Assembly: GCA_028386065.3 (NCBI GenBank)
Contig: JAKUCV010000166.1
Span: 1-64,000, forward strand
Source of the DNA: Turnera subulata
Taxonomy: Eukaryota; Streptophyta; Magnoliopsida; Malpighiales; Passifloraceae
Length of the DNA: 64,000 nt
Direction of reading: 5' to 3'
This document shows, piece after piece, positions 37,094-48,264 of this stretch. The notes under the pieces were generated by a model. That model was not told where the DNA came from and did not search any database. It saw only the letters and a program-made list of their open reading frames with translations. Position 1 is the first letter of the stretch. Each line of letters starts with the position of its first letter. Position numbers and translations under genes: made by a program.

Positions 37094-38600
37094 TCACAGC
37101 TCTAGCTCTAGCACCACAACTGTCCATCAAAAAAATGTACCATATTAGTTAATTGGTCGGGGGGTACGTAGAATGAGACAGCCTGAGAAGAACTAATTAA
37201 TGGTGTGTGAAACTCACATTCAGAATCTGTAGTGATCCAGTTTCCTTTTCTGTCGTGGGCAGGAGTGGAATTCAGTGATGATAGCATGTTCAGGTTCTGA
37301 TGATCATTCCTGGAAGAAGCCATTGAAAGGCCGGAGCAGATAGAAGAAGTGGTGGAGCAGCTCTCAACTTCCCATCTGAAACTTATCTTGGGGGACTCAA
37401 CGCTGAGTTGATCATCATCTGGTACTGCTTTAAGGCTTGCTCGATTCCGAAACTGCAGAACCTGAAATGTTGTACTGATTTTAGGCTCTAGCTTAGGTTT
37501 CAAGAAACAATTCTGGTTTTGCATATATTAGTTGTCCCGTTTTTTCCATTTAAGCTACCAAATTTGCTGTGTAAGGAAAATAGTATCCAACTATTCAAGT
37601 AATTATACTTCTCGGTCAATGAGCTGATAAATAAGGAAAGTTTTGTAGGCCAGAAAATTGTACTAAAGAGGATGGCATGTCTCATTTGATACAATTATGG
37701 AGGAGAAAATGACCATGAAAATTAATGGCTTAAAACAATTCAGGGAAATATCAAACCTATATATGGTCAAGAGGTTTCTTAACATTGCTGATTTGATAAA
37801 ACAGTCTTCAACCATTTACCTTTCGGCCGATAAATTTTCCTCCTTTCTCTGATTTGGCAGCGGCAGCCCATCTCAGTAGCTCCTTCATTCTTGAAATGGC
37901 TTTGGTCTTGTCCGGTTTGACCTTATCTTTCTGCCCTAAAGTGCCACATTGGTGGGTTGTGCTGGTTGAGGATGTGACTGATGTGTCGCTTACTGGTAGA
38001 ACTTTGTTACCAACATGAGCTGTTGAATCCACCTTGGTGGTCATGCCTTCTTGTTCTTGAGCTGTGTCTTCTTTCTTCATTTTGGTAGAACGCATCCAAT
38101 GCTGCCTACTATGGAAGTTATTAACTCTTTTTAGATCGATTGTGCTATAGAAGCATGCCTTTGCAACATCTTTTCTGCATAGAAGTGCGAAAGGAGAAAA
38201 ACTCTTGGGACCAAATCTACTGTTTCTGACTCTTTTTGGTCTTCGATGACTCTGGCGATACTTAAACAAAACTATAGTTTTCTGCTCATCTTTTTTGTCT
38301 GAAGTGGAGGCGAAGTCACAAGAAAACATGCATACGATGAAGGAAATTAGTAACTTGGTTAAATTGGAAAGAAATGCAACTTGTTCGAGAGCTAGCAATT
38401 GATGGGTAGCATGATCCTACGTACCATCAATAGTCCCTTTTGTGGCAGGGCTGCAAGTATTTTCTCCTGTTTCTTCATGTGCTGCCTTAAAGAGCCAATT
38501 GAGAATCTGCTAACAGTAAGGATATGGGAGATAAGTGATCATGATGTGAATACTAGAAATGTAAACAGCTCATACTGTTGTTTGCAAAGCTCACCTGCAT
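37094..38600 (-). CDS. LAZY5/LAZY6-like protein (IGT family candidate)
   Basis: LAZY proteins link gravity sensing to polar auxin transport and organ angle. My five-exon model on the minus strand (38595-38600, 38425-38506, 37820-38298, 37218-37461, 37094-37119) joins in frame to 278 residues. Exon 1 holds only ATGCAG. The protein begins [14 protein letters not shown] and has a basic middle. It then has a conserved block, [20 protein letters not shown], and a serine-rich [14 protein letters not shown]. It ends [17 protein letters not shown], which resembles the C-terminal conserved region of LAZY proteins (WIxTDxxYLVLEL). A tiny first exon and a very short last exon are features I recall for IGT genes. 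I see no IGT motif, so a divergent LAZY5/6-type member is likeliest. An uninterrupted frame opens at 38398, but that start would read through an intron. Confidence 0.65.
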
Positions 38601-38622
38601 GTCTGATATTTTAACACCTCTA

Positions 38623-38630
38623 CTTATATA
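38623..38630 (-). promoter_or_regulatory. TATA-like box close to the LAZY-like start
   Basis: TATATAAG on the minus strand lies only 23 bp from the proposed start codon at 38600. If used, transcription would begin almost at the ATG, so either the leader is extremely short or this box is not the functional one. Confidence 0.3.
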
Positions 38631-41600
38631 GTACGTAAATTTTCTGTAGGGAATATTTGTGTGTATGTGTGTGTGAGAGAGAGAGAGAGCGGCGACTGTG
38701 TCGGTCAAATGGACAGCACTGGGAGATCTATCTGTGTTGTCTGTGTGTTAAAGATTCCTGTCTGCACTACCCGGCCTTTGGAGAGATGAAGACAAAGAAA
38801 TTGTGGATGAATCTAAAGAAGATGTGAGACAACCAGGCAGTGACTGGTGAGAGGTTGGCTTATGATTCTTGCTAACATGGGACCTGTTATATAATATGAT
38901 CATGTGGTGGGTGTTATGGATTAAGAAAAAGATTTAAATTGATTAGATGTTTGTAATTTAGAAGCTCGGATGGATTTAGCCTATGTAGCTTTCCTCCTTG
39001 CCATACACTTGTACATCTGGAATTCATCAAATGTGGGTGGACCCATGATTGGCTTAACTACAATGAATTTACGTGTCTCAGTATTCACTAAGTGTCCATA
39101 ATATTTCTGCACTAGTATCTGCTCAAAGAATCAAAAGAAGTATTGTCAAAACAAGACAAAGTTGAACATGGGGCTTAGGATCATGTATATCTGGAGTTTA
39201 GTCCTTTTATGGTAAAAGTCATCTTGAGCTTTTCCTCCAACTTCAGGATAAGCATTCATCTTTTTTGAGATGAGTATGCATTACATTATTGGTCCCAGAA
39301 GAGAGGTGAGAAGAATCTGGCATTGTTATGCAATCTAAAAGCAATGTCAATTGCTTCATCAATCATTTTGCTCGCAGTGTCTACCACTCATTGTTCAAGG
39401 TAACTCCGGGTAATTATTTAGTGGGTAAATCGGAAAATTGAATTTGGATACTGGACCTATTATTTTTTCTGGCGTGTTTAGTTCAAAGGGCTTCACTAAA
39501 AGTGAAGGAATAATCTATCATGTTCTCTCCTCGGCAACAAGTACCAATTATTGCGCCAATAGATGTGCAAGATGCTCAAAGTAATCTATCAGTGCTCTGC
39601 ATAAAGCTGTTGATGTGAAAAGCTTAGCTAACGTGTTGACTTAGCAGTCCCAAAATAGAACCCCAAGAGCCTCAAGACCAAATACTTACATTCACCATAA
39701 CACTCCTAATGCAAGATACCACTACCCTAGACAGCTTGCCCAACCAACGTTAACCTTAAGCTTCAATTTTCAATGCATAAGCACACAAGCAGTGATCTGT
39801 CATACGAAAACACATAGTACTAGTAAATAACCCAACATAATTTAGGGGAGCATGTGAGGGAGAAGATATTTTAGGGAACCTAATACTATACTGTTACGTA
39901 GTGTCAAATGGTTGTGGACACAAACAATGACACCCGTTAGGCTCACATGGAGCTGAGTTTAAGGCATATGCGCTTAGAGTTTATTGCAGTGCTTTGTTAT
40001 ATGGTACACAAATGAGAACATGTCTATATCGTTACATTTTGTCCTTTGTGTTGCAGCTTCCTCCACCTTTCCTTCTCACAGGATTTTGACGGGAAACCCA
40101 GCTGAGGTGATTTGTCCCTTTCCCTCCATTCTGTTAGATGTTGACGTGGCCTCACCGCCGTGGTCTGATACGTGTGCTTGGGAAAGACTCAAGGAGGCTG
40201 CCGCTGCTGATTACATAGTTTGGCCCTATGTCAAAACCTGGTTGCAGAACATTCCACGTTTGCCTTTGCTCAATGCTCCATTGCACGAAAGAAGTTTCTA
40301 CATTCCTGTTCTGTCTACCTTGTACACCCTTATATGCACATATATTCAGTGACCAATGTACTCCTCCTAGGACGACTACCCGACCAAGTAGCTGTCTATT
40401 GTCAATTCCGTCCCGTTAATACATGAAGAACTGCTTTATGTTTTTTTTTTTTTCTTTCAACAGTACTATAACACCAATTGTACGGTTCTACACAGCCAAT
40501 GCCGCCAATTGTTGGACAAAAGGAATTACCCTGTAAATTTGTATCTCAGCCTCCTCAGTTTTAAGAAAGCAAGCACGACAACGTAGTTTCAACTTTCCGG
40601 TAAGTGATCGAATTAAGAATTCATTGATACCATGAAACCAAGGGTATATGTGTATATATTGGAAACAGAAAGAAAAGCAAATATTAATAGCTACAGTTCA
40701 AACCTTATATTCTATTAACGAAAACAAGGCATCAACAACATCTCAATCCTCTTAACAGTATGACATAGACAGATTAGCACACGTCACTCACCTTTGGCCA
40801 CCAATGATAGAAATATGCAAATTGTTCATAAATCTCTTTCAAACAATTTTCTTTCCTTCATCACCGTTTGGTAATATGAGTCGGATATTCTTTTATAATC
40901 CTCATCTCGTAAAATGAAATCCATCCATATAAATCAAATGGAACAAATAGTCCTCCTCTTGCCCATCACCACAATTAACTATGTCTTCTTCAAGAAGGAA
41001 TTACAAGCAACAGCTGAACATACCGCATAACTCTAGCTTCCATGTCATGTTTCTACAAAATACTGCTGTTACAGAACGATTGAACTCCCCATAGGATGCA
41101 ACTATCTAAATCACAAAGTTTATGGATCCAGTCTCTTAAAAGTTTAAGATTAATGAGGATTACGGGAGTACATTTAAAGTAAGAACCATCACATCCAAAT
41201 TCTATCCACCAAGTTCAAAACCAACATTTTTCCCTATTACTTGATGTCACAACTGCATAATATTCCATGCTGAAATCACAAACATTACACGCCAGAGGAT
41301 CCATGATGGAAATTGAAAGCCATCAAATTCAATACTAACAGAAATAAAATGTTTCTACAGCTAAGGAAAACATCACAAACTGATTTAGCTTCAGTTTTAT
41401 GGTAAGTTTGTTTCCCTTGCAAAGGAAGTGACAAGGTTGGAACAAAATCCAATTGAAAGTTATGTACATGGAACAAATGTTATCCTGGTTCAAGCAATCA
41501 CTTCATGCTGATACTTTTGACATCCTGATTCTTAATCAACAGTATCATCTTGCTGAGATAAAAGGTACTTCCTGCAATTACTGGAAAATTAACTGTAAGA

Positions 41601-41700
41601 TACCACTAGGTTAGAAGCGGGCAATCTACAAAAAAAATTCCAGTAGCTATTGAGGTCATGTCAAGAAACCGGAGATTTACCAGAAATAAGCAGCTGCTTC
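38631..41700. other. Intergenic stretch
   Basis: About 3 kb. A GT/GA simple repeat lies at about 38660-38690. A plus-strand frame at 39984-40352 (122 residues, with a YIVWPYVKTWLQ segment) matches nothing I know and lacks supporting context. No gene is called. Confidence 0.4.
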
Positions 41701-42852
41701 TCACGGCTGATCATCTGATCTTGATCTGGTCAGACGCCGGCGCCTTCTTGGGATTGGGGACGCATCTTCACCAGCATCACTCAATATATGAAAGTCGTCA
41801 TCCTCGTCGTCCTGTAATCCCAACAGATTCTCGCCCCAAAGAAACCGGCGCTCTGGTAAGGTTCCTCCTGATCGGCGGTACCTTGTCCAAGCTCTGGACC
41901 GACTCCTTGGCTCTTGAATACCATTCGCTGAGCCAATCATCCGAAACAAAAGGAGAGTAGGCCACCATGGTTCATTAACTTCACTTGACCCATGTTCCCT
42001 TTCCCCTGACAATCTATCTCCATTTTCAATCACGTAATCTCCAACCACAACAGCACCTGGCATAGCAGAACGAATAGCACTAACAATGTCACCATATTCT
42101 CTTTGGTGCTCAATGCATCTCCAGGCTCGTGCTCTGGATGGATCAATATCTCCAGGTCTGGTTGTTGGATGAACCCTACGGGCATGCCTACGCAATTCCT
42201 GGTAGTTTCCATTGAATGAGCAAGATTCTCGGGAACAACTTCTCTTCTTCAAGTTAAGATATTTTCTAGCCTCGTCTACTACCTCCCAGCCTAAGATAGC
42301 ACCTCGGCATAAAGGACATTTCAGACTCAATACTGACTCATATGTGTTCTCCACGTCCACCCCTTCGACCTCAATCCTTTCACGAAGAGTCGCAGAATCA
42401 CCTACTTCAAAAATTTCTTCTCCTTCAAAAGATCTGGTAAGATCTTGGACCCTATTCTGATTCATCCCAGTTCCCACTTGGGTTGCAGCGGTGCTTGGAA
42501 TGTTGTTTCCATCAGGATTAGTATCTTCGTTAGAGTTCGTCATGCGACTGCTCAAAGTTAAGCTTGCATCAGAAGTGTTTTCGGAACCAAAAGAGTTAGC
42601 TGGTAAAGAACCAGAAACTCTCGTATCACTCCCATTATCCCTCAATTTCTTAAATCTGTCCAGGCAGTTTGAGTGCCTGTAACTAGTATCACAAATGTAC
42701 GATCTGCATCCCTTGTCATGGGAGCTGCACAGCAGTAGAACAGCATTATGAGGATGGTCCATGCAAATGGGACATGACACCTCATCCAGTTCTTTGTGAA
42801 AGGCAAGGACATCCGATTCAGCAGAATAAAGCCTTCGCTTCACACCAGCCAT
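41701..42852 (-). CDS. DUF1644 zinc-finger protein
   Basis: A 383-residue uninterrupted frame. An N-terminal Cys/His block (CPICMDHPHNAVLLLCSSHD, then CRSYIC and HSNCLDRF) is followed by a Ser/Asn-rich linker. A second Cys/His block then reads LKCPLCRGAILGWEVV ... CSFNGNYQELRRHARRVHP. This arrangement defines DUF1644. Rice members (SIDP and SRZ types) are linked to salt, drought and ABA responses, as I recall. The tail is acidic then Arg-rich (PRRRRRLTRSRSDDQP), possibly nuclear. The start follows the family's MAGVKRRLYS. A 5' UTR intron upstream is possible, since the next GC-rich promoter-like DNA is near 44.8 kb. Confidence 0.88.
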   Translation of the reverse strand: MAGVKRRLYSAESDVLAFHKELDEVSCPICMDHPHNAVLLLCSSHDKGCRSYICDTSYRHSNCLDRFKKLRDNGSDTRVSGSLPANSFGSENTSDASLTLSSRMTNSNEDTNPDGNNIPSTAATQVGTGMNQNRVQDLTRSFEGEEIFEVGDSATLRERIEVEGVDVENTYESVLSLKCPLCRGAILGWEVVDEARKYLNLKKRSCSRESCSFNGNYQELRRHARRVHPTTRPGDIDPSRARAWRCIEHQREYGDIVSAIRSAMPGAVVVGDYVIENGDRLSGEREHGSSEVNEPWWPTLLLFRMIGSANGIQEPRSRSRAWTRYRRSGGTLPERRFLWGENLLGLQDDEDDDFHILSDAGEDASPIPRRRRRLTRSRSDDQP

Positions 42853-45649
42853 CTTGAAGACACTGTAATAAGTTTCTCAATATTTGGACTTATCAGTAGA
42901 CCATAATATGGTTCATTGCTGATCACAATACCAACAACTGAACCTTTCTGACAGTAAACTTTTTAAAATCACTTACATTTTAGTGGCTTCCAAATATAAT
43001 TAGGACTCATGAGCATATATAATTAAGTGAAAGAGCAGAGTGGAAGTGAACCCTCCCTTCTCCCTCTCTCTCTCTTTCTCTTAGATTGTTTTTGTTTTAG
43101 AAACTTTTTCTTAATTTATAGTTGCAAATTAACATGGAAAACATTAACTCCATTACAATAAAACACTAATGGGATCTCTGTCTTCATACTTCTCGCAACT
43201 CTAGGAGCAAAAGGAAACTAAGAATCTTTCACAACGTAGTTCAGATACAACTTCTTTCTATGAAACCAATATAAATATAACTGCATATTTCACATTTACT
43301 ACAAGTTATTTTATACAATTCCTAAAAAAGTTCCACAGTTGAAACATCAAACAAAGCATCTACACGCTAAAGAGAAATGAAATGCTCTCGAGGAACATGA
43401 AATAAATGAGAAAGCTCGCGCAAGCATACTTTTGGATGTAGCCAACATACTGAAGCATATAAATCACAAACTTAATAACAGTGAACATTCAACCATAAAT
43501 GCTTACCACGAGGAGGACGTCTAAAGAAATCCCCCACTGAAGCTTGTGAATCTCTACTTGAGTAACCAATTGAGAATTACAACACTTTCAAATTGACCTT
43601 ATCAAAAAACAATCACAAGGCAAAAGCTTTTTAATACTCCCGAACACCTGATAAGTAATGAAGTAATGGTTAGTGCTACACACTTGAAGGAATGCAAACC
43701 CTCAAATGATTTAATTATCTACTTCTTGAGCCACTAAGTTACCAAGGAGTCACAAAACCTGCAGTTATAGCACAAAATAGAAGTTATTATCACATACACA
43801 CATTTGTAATCAATATTTTCACCATCCATCATGAACATAGAATAACCATCTATAAGGGGAGAATAACTTAAATGAATCATGAACACGAGCAGCATGAAAA
43901 AAAAAAAAAAACACAATCAAAGAGGTAATATGACTAACATTCTTAAACCAACATATCCTCGACGGAAACTGCAAAAGGAGGATATGACTCGGACAATACA
44001 AATGATCAAAATTTCAAGTACCACGAGGTAGAAGACCACACGAAAAGAACTTATAACTTAAACGGGTAAAAAAAACATTTTAAGGCAACCGCACATGATC
44101 ACCGATGCCAGAATCATATGATCCCAGAACACACCGGGATTACCGCAACCGGTCTGTCCATATGATAGCATAATTTTACCCAGAATTAACAGATCCATAT
44201 GCAGAGCAGCAAAAAAAATTACTTAGTTCACATCATCATGTAGCAATCTCACAGCCACACACTGTTTACCTTTATTTTGTAGGTAACTAGGTCCGAATCC
44301 CAAATTAAAAGTGCATAAAAGAACTGGACAAGGCACCCACCTAGCCAAGTCAACAGACACAAAATAGAATTGACCATGCACTCAAGATCACAACAATTAT
44401 TCTGATTTACACCGATTGGAAGAAGAGAAAGCCATACAAAATAAATCCCACAACAGCCTCTGCCTTAAATTGGGAATTTCCCGGATTCCAAAAATTGGCA
44501 TCTTTTTCAGTCGAAATCGGAAGATGCCAACATCCCAATCCAGGCAAAACCCAAACCCTAACCCTAACCCCCAGTCCAAACCCATATCGTATTTCCTCGA
44601 AATAAACACTAAAAATTAAACAACCACTTTAGAGAAAAGCAATCGAAATCATAATTCATCATCATAATTACAATTGTAGAAACCAGATCATCCAAATTGA
44701 TCAAGATACAAAAGATAAGGAATTTACAAAAAAGGGATTGAATTGAATTTGATTGAAGTCCAGAGGGATTTGATTGTGATCTCTAGGTAGGTTGCGTAGA
44801 GGACTCGCGGTTGGGGGGAGGATGAGACGGAAAGGAAATGTACAGGGAATGGAAATTGAAGGGAAAGTGAGAGGAATAAGAAAAAAAAAAAAAAAGGGAA
44901 TTTGGAGTATAAAATATATAGGGGGAGGAAATGGTGGATTGGTTTATTGATTAATACATTTATAGGGGGAGAGGAAGCAGGAATTTGGGGAATTTTTGGG
45001 TTTGAGGGTAGAGGGTCAGTGGTGGGGTCAAAGCGGTGGCAACAGGACAACCGCCATTTTGGTGAGAAAGGTCAGGAAGAGATGACGATGATGTGCTTCG
45101 GGGTGTCTTACGTGGATGGTCTCCTTTGCAGTGGCGATGCTGATGTGGAAGCTAACGTGGGTCACTGTCTCATGACATGGCATGCTCCTTTGTTCTTCTC
45201 TTGGATGTGGAAATTGTTTTCTATTCTTCTTTTTCCTTCTTTAAACCAAAAGGGATTAATTGAAAAAGAATTAAGCATTTTATTTTCCCTTCCTTAAACC
45301 AAAAAGAATTAATTAAATAATTAAGCATTTTATATATATTAAATCTAAATCTTGGTGTTGACACATGTCATCTTTTACGGAAAATTCAATTCGTACTGCC
45401 ACAAGGTAAATTGTCTACGTGTAATTTTGTCAAAAAATATTAATATATTATTTAATTATTATTGTAAAAAAGTATACCATTTAAATACTCTTTCATTCTT
45501 AATTGATAAGTAATGAATTTAATCAAAAACAATTTTTAACATTCTAAACTCAGTCTTAAATTAATTGTTTGTGAATGCCAAAAGTATGTACCATTAAAGA
45601 GTTTTAGTATCTTTACATTCCCATATCTAATGACTTACGTTAGTTATCA
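42853..45649. other. 5' region of the DUF1644 gene and spacer
   Basis: No open frame resembles a protein. It may hold a 5' UTR intron and promoter of the DUF1644 gene. Confidence 0.4.
44553..44570 (+). repeat. Short interstitial telomere-like repeat
   Basis: AAACCCTAACCCTAACCC is about 2.5 plant telomere units (CCCTAAA type, with CCCTAA spacing). It lies upstream of the DUF1644 gene and may act as a tandem telobox rather than be a telomere relic. Confidence 0.55.
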
Positions 45650-48138
45650 TGTAACAGCCCGGGTAATTTTTACGTTTTTACCGGTACCGTAATAATTTAT
45701 TTTACAGTTATTTACCATTAAAATTAATCTTGGGTAATTAATTTATGGTAATTCGTGCATCGGACTCCGAAACCGAGCCCTGTCCCACGCTCGGAATTTT
45801 TCTGCAGATTTTCCGGACCAAGTTGGAATTTTTCGGGTCCAGGAATCTTCAAAAAAGTCAGGATTAACCCCGAATTATCAGGCCAGCAATAAAGTCAAGG
45901 GGGTACTTTAGTTATTTTCTGGTCCGGACAGAACCCGCCTCACATGCTGCACAGTGAGGGGGCTGCAGCCGCCGTTCACTGTGAAGCATGTGAACTGCCA
46001 GTAAGCCCGTGCTTCACCAGTTCCTACATGCTTTCAACCTGTTTTATTTTTCTCTTCCTGCCTCATCAGCACACACACCAATGATGCACCTCTTCTCCTC
46101 TGCAAACCCATTGCCACCATTCTTTCCTTTGCAAAAAAAAAAAACTCAACTCTGCCAACCATCTTCCTACACTTCAAACCAGAAAAGAAAAATAATTAAA
46201 AAAAGAAACAACCCACACAATCCGCCACGTCATCACCCTCATCCCCTCCCTCTTCTTCTCCAACCCACTGTCGGCCACCACCTGCACCCGGCCGAACCAC
46301 CAGCACGCGTCACCACCTCCGCCGTTGTCCTCCTCGCAGCGACGCCGACTGGACGCCACCCTCACCTCCTAATTCCGCCCCTCGACGCGCCACCTACGGC
46401 CAGGAACCCGACGGCTACTTCCTCTTGGCCTGTCGCGTTGCGCCTCCTCTCGCCGCCTTCAGTCTCGCCGTCGTCGCCACCGTCCTCGCGTCGTTCACCC
46501 ATTGTTGTTACCGTCTGCTCTAGCTGCTCGCGACCGCTCAGCCGTCCACAATCAACCCGTGGAGATCCGGTCTATAGGTGAGCTGACCCGTTTCCGTTCG
46601 GGTCAAGCCGCCGGTCATAGGGGCAATGGGCCGAGCTTTGGCATGGGCCGTGATTGGGCTGTTGCCTTGGCCTGGACCTCTGCTCCTGGGCCATGCTGAT
46701 CCTTGGGTTTGGGCTGGGTTTTGGATATGGGTTGGCATTGTTGGCCCAGTCCGTTTAAAAAAAGAAAAAGAAAATAAAATCTGGAATAATATCCAGGTAT
46801 AACTGGAAATAAATGATGAATTATGACGATAATGGAAAATTAACCTGGGAGAGCAACCGAGATGAGATAGTATTTATTTTTTAGTATACAGTAGTAGCAT
46901 GACATTTGCATATCACTTATATGTGCATATTATTTGTTTGGTATAGGAGTTGATAACGAGCAGATACCTGAGGAACCGGACTTGGAGTCTGTGGGACATT
47001 TCCAAACTTGATAGTCGGCTAAGGTGAGGATGGATAACCCTTGATATGTGCCCGTAATACTGTGTATGTTTTTGTTGTTTGATTGAGCTGTTGAGATGAT
47101 TATTGTTTGCTATTTGATTGTTGTGGATATTGCTGTGATGTTGCTGGATTGTGTTGTTGGTCTGTGGTATTGTGAGTAACCATTGAACTGTTAATTGTGA
47201 ATAAATAGTGATATGAGATTGTTGGTTGGTTGAGTCTGTGGAATAATCTGAGATAATAGAAAGTTGGATAATTGATGAAAGAGCAATGGATTTGGACTGG
47301 AATTGAGATGATAATATAATTGTCATGTGGAAAGTAGTGGTACGACTAGATGGTTAGAGGCTAGTTCTGTGGTGTCATGGCCGGTTTGGTTGGTTGTTGG
47401 GGATGTTGATCCCGAATGATGTTGTTATTGGGATGTTGATCCCGGATTTGTGATATTGGGATGTTGATCCCAGATTTGTTGATATTGGGATGTTGATCCC
47501 GGATTGTTGATATTGGGATGTTGATCCCAGATTGTGATTTGGCTTGGCATCCAGAATTAGTTAATAACCAGGTACGACTCTAGCTTGACCAGTGACGGAG
47601 CCCGGAAGATAAAAATTGGTAATAATAATAATAAGCATTCTTTTGGTCTTAGCTTAGTTGTTTATGGTAGATTTCTTGTGTTGTGATTGCTTGTGCTTAC
47701 CTCGAAAGTATTACGGTTGATTATATATCTCTGTTTATCCTTCGTCGGTGAGCACTTCGGACTCACCCCTCGCCTGCGGGGTTTCACCCCGTAGGTTTGG
47801 TTGCTACGTAGTTCAGGTACGATGTACGTTGGCCGCTGCTTTCTTCTCCACCTGACTCCGGATCCATACCTCGCTGCATGTGCATAGAGTCTTCCGCTGC
47901 TGTTCTGTTGCATATGTTGCTGTATTATAATTTTGCTACTGTTGCTTGCTCTTTTCTCTGTTGCTGTTGTATAATGTGGGCTGTGTATTGTTGAATAATG
48001 GTCCCCGAGTATAGGTGACAAATGTATTATATGGATTGCTGTTGTAAACTACTTATGAGTGGTATTGTAATCCCTATCAATAAGAATAGTTGCGGCACGT
48101 GTTTACTGTGTATGGTAAATACTGGTCGGGGCGCTTCA
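45650..48138 (+). repeat. 5' LTR of the truncated Ty3 element
   Basis: 2489 bp, starting TGTAACAGCCCGGG and ending GGTCGGGGCGCTTCA, so it has the TG...CA ends of an LTR. Both ends match the LTR of the element at 51939-59905. A GC-rich block at 46210-46560 resembles coding sequence but has no known protein in it. A G-box (CACGTG) lies near the 3' end. Confidence 0.85.
47400..47528 (+). repeat. Five-copy hairpin array in the LTR
   Basis: GGGATGTTGATCCC occurs five times (47400, 47430, 47458, 47487, 47515), spaced 28-30 bp. Each can fold as a five-base-pair stem (GGGAT/ATCCC) with a GTTG loop. Confidence 0.85.
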
Positions 48139-48264
48139 TTTTGGTAGTGGAGCAGGCAGTAGGTCATTAGGGACATAACTGTGGTTGCATGATTGTTTGT
48201 TTGTGCATAAGATTTGTCACACATGTTATGACATGCATACATATATATTCTCATATATGTACGA

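Noticed and set aside
37820..38398. Alternative LAZY-like start at 38398 ([20 protein letters not shown])
   Set aside because: Good acceptor at 38299-38300 and upstream exons joining in frame indicate this part is intron read-through.
46009..46581. A 190-residue plus-strand frame rich in Pro, Ser and His
   Set aside because: It lies inside an LTR and its composition reflects a GC-rich block; no homology.
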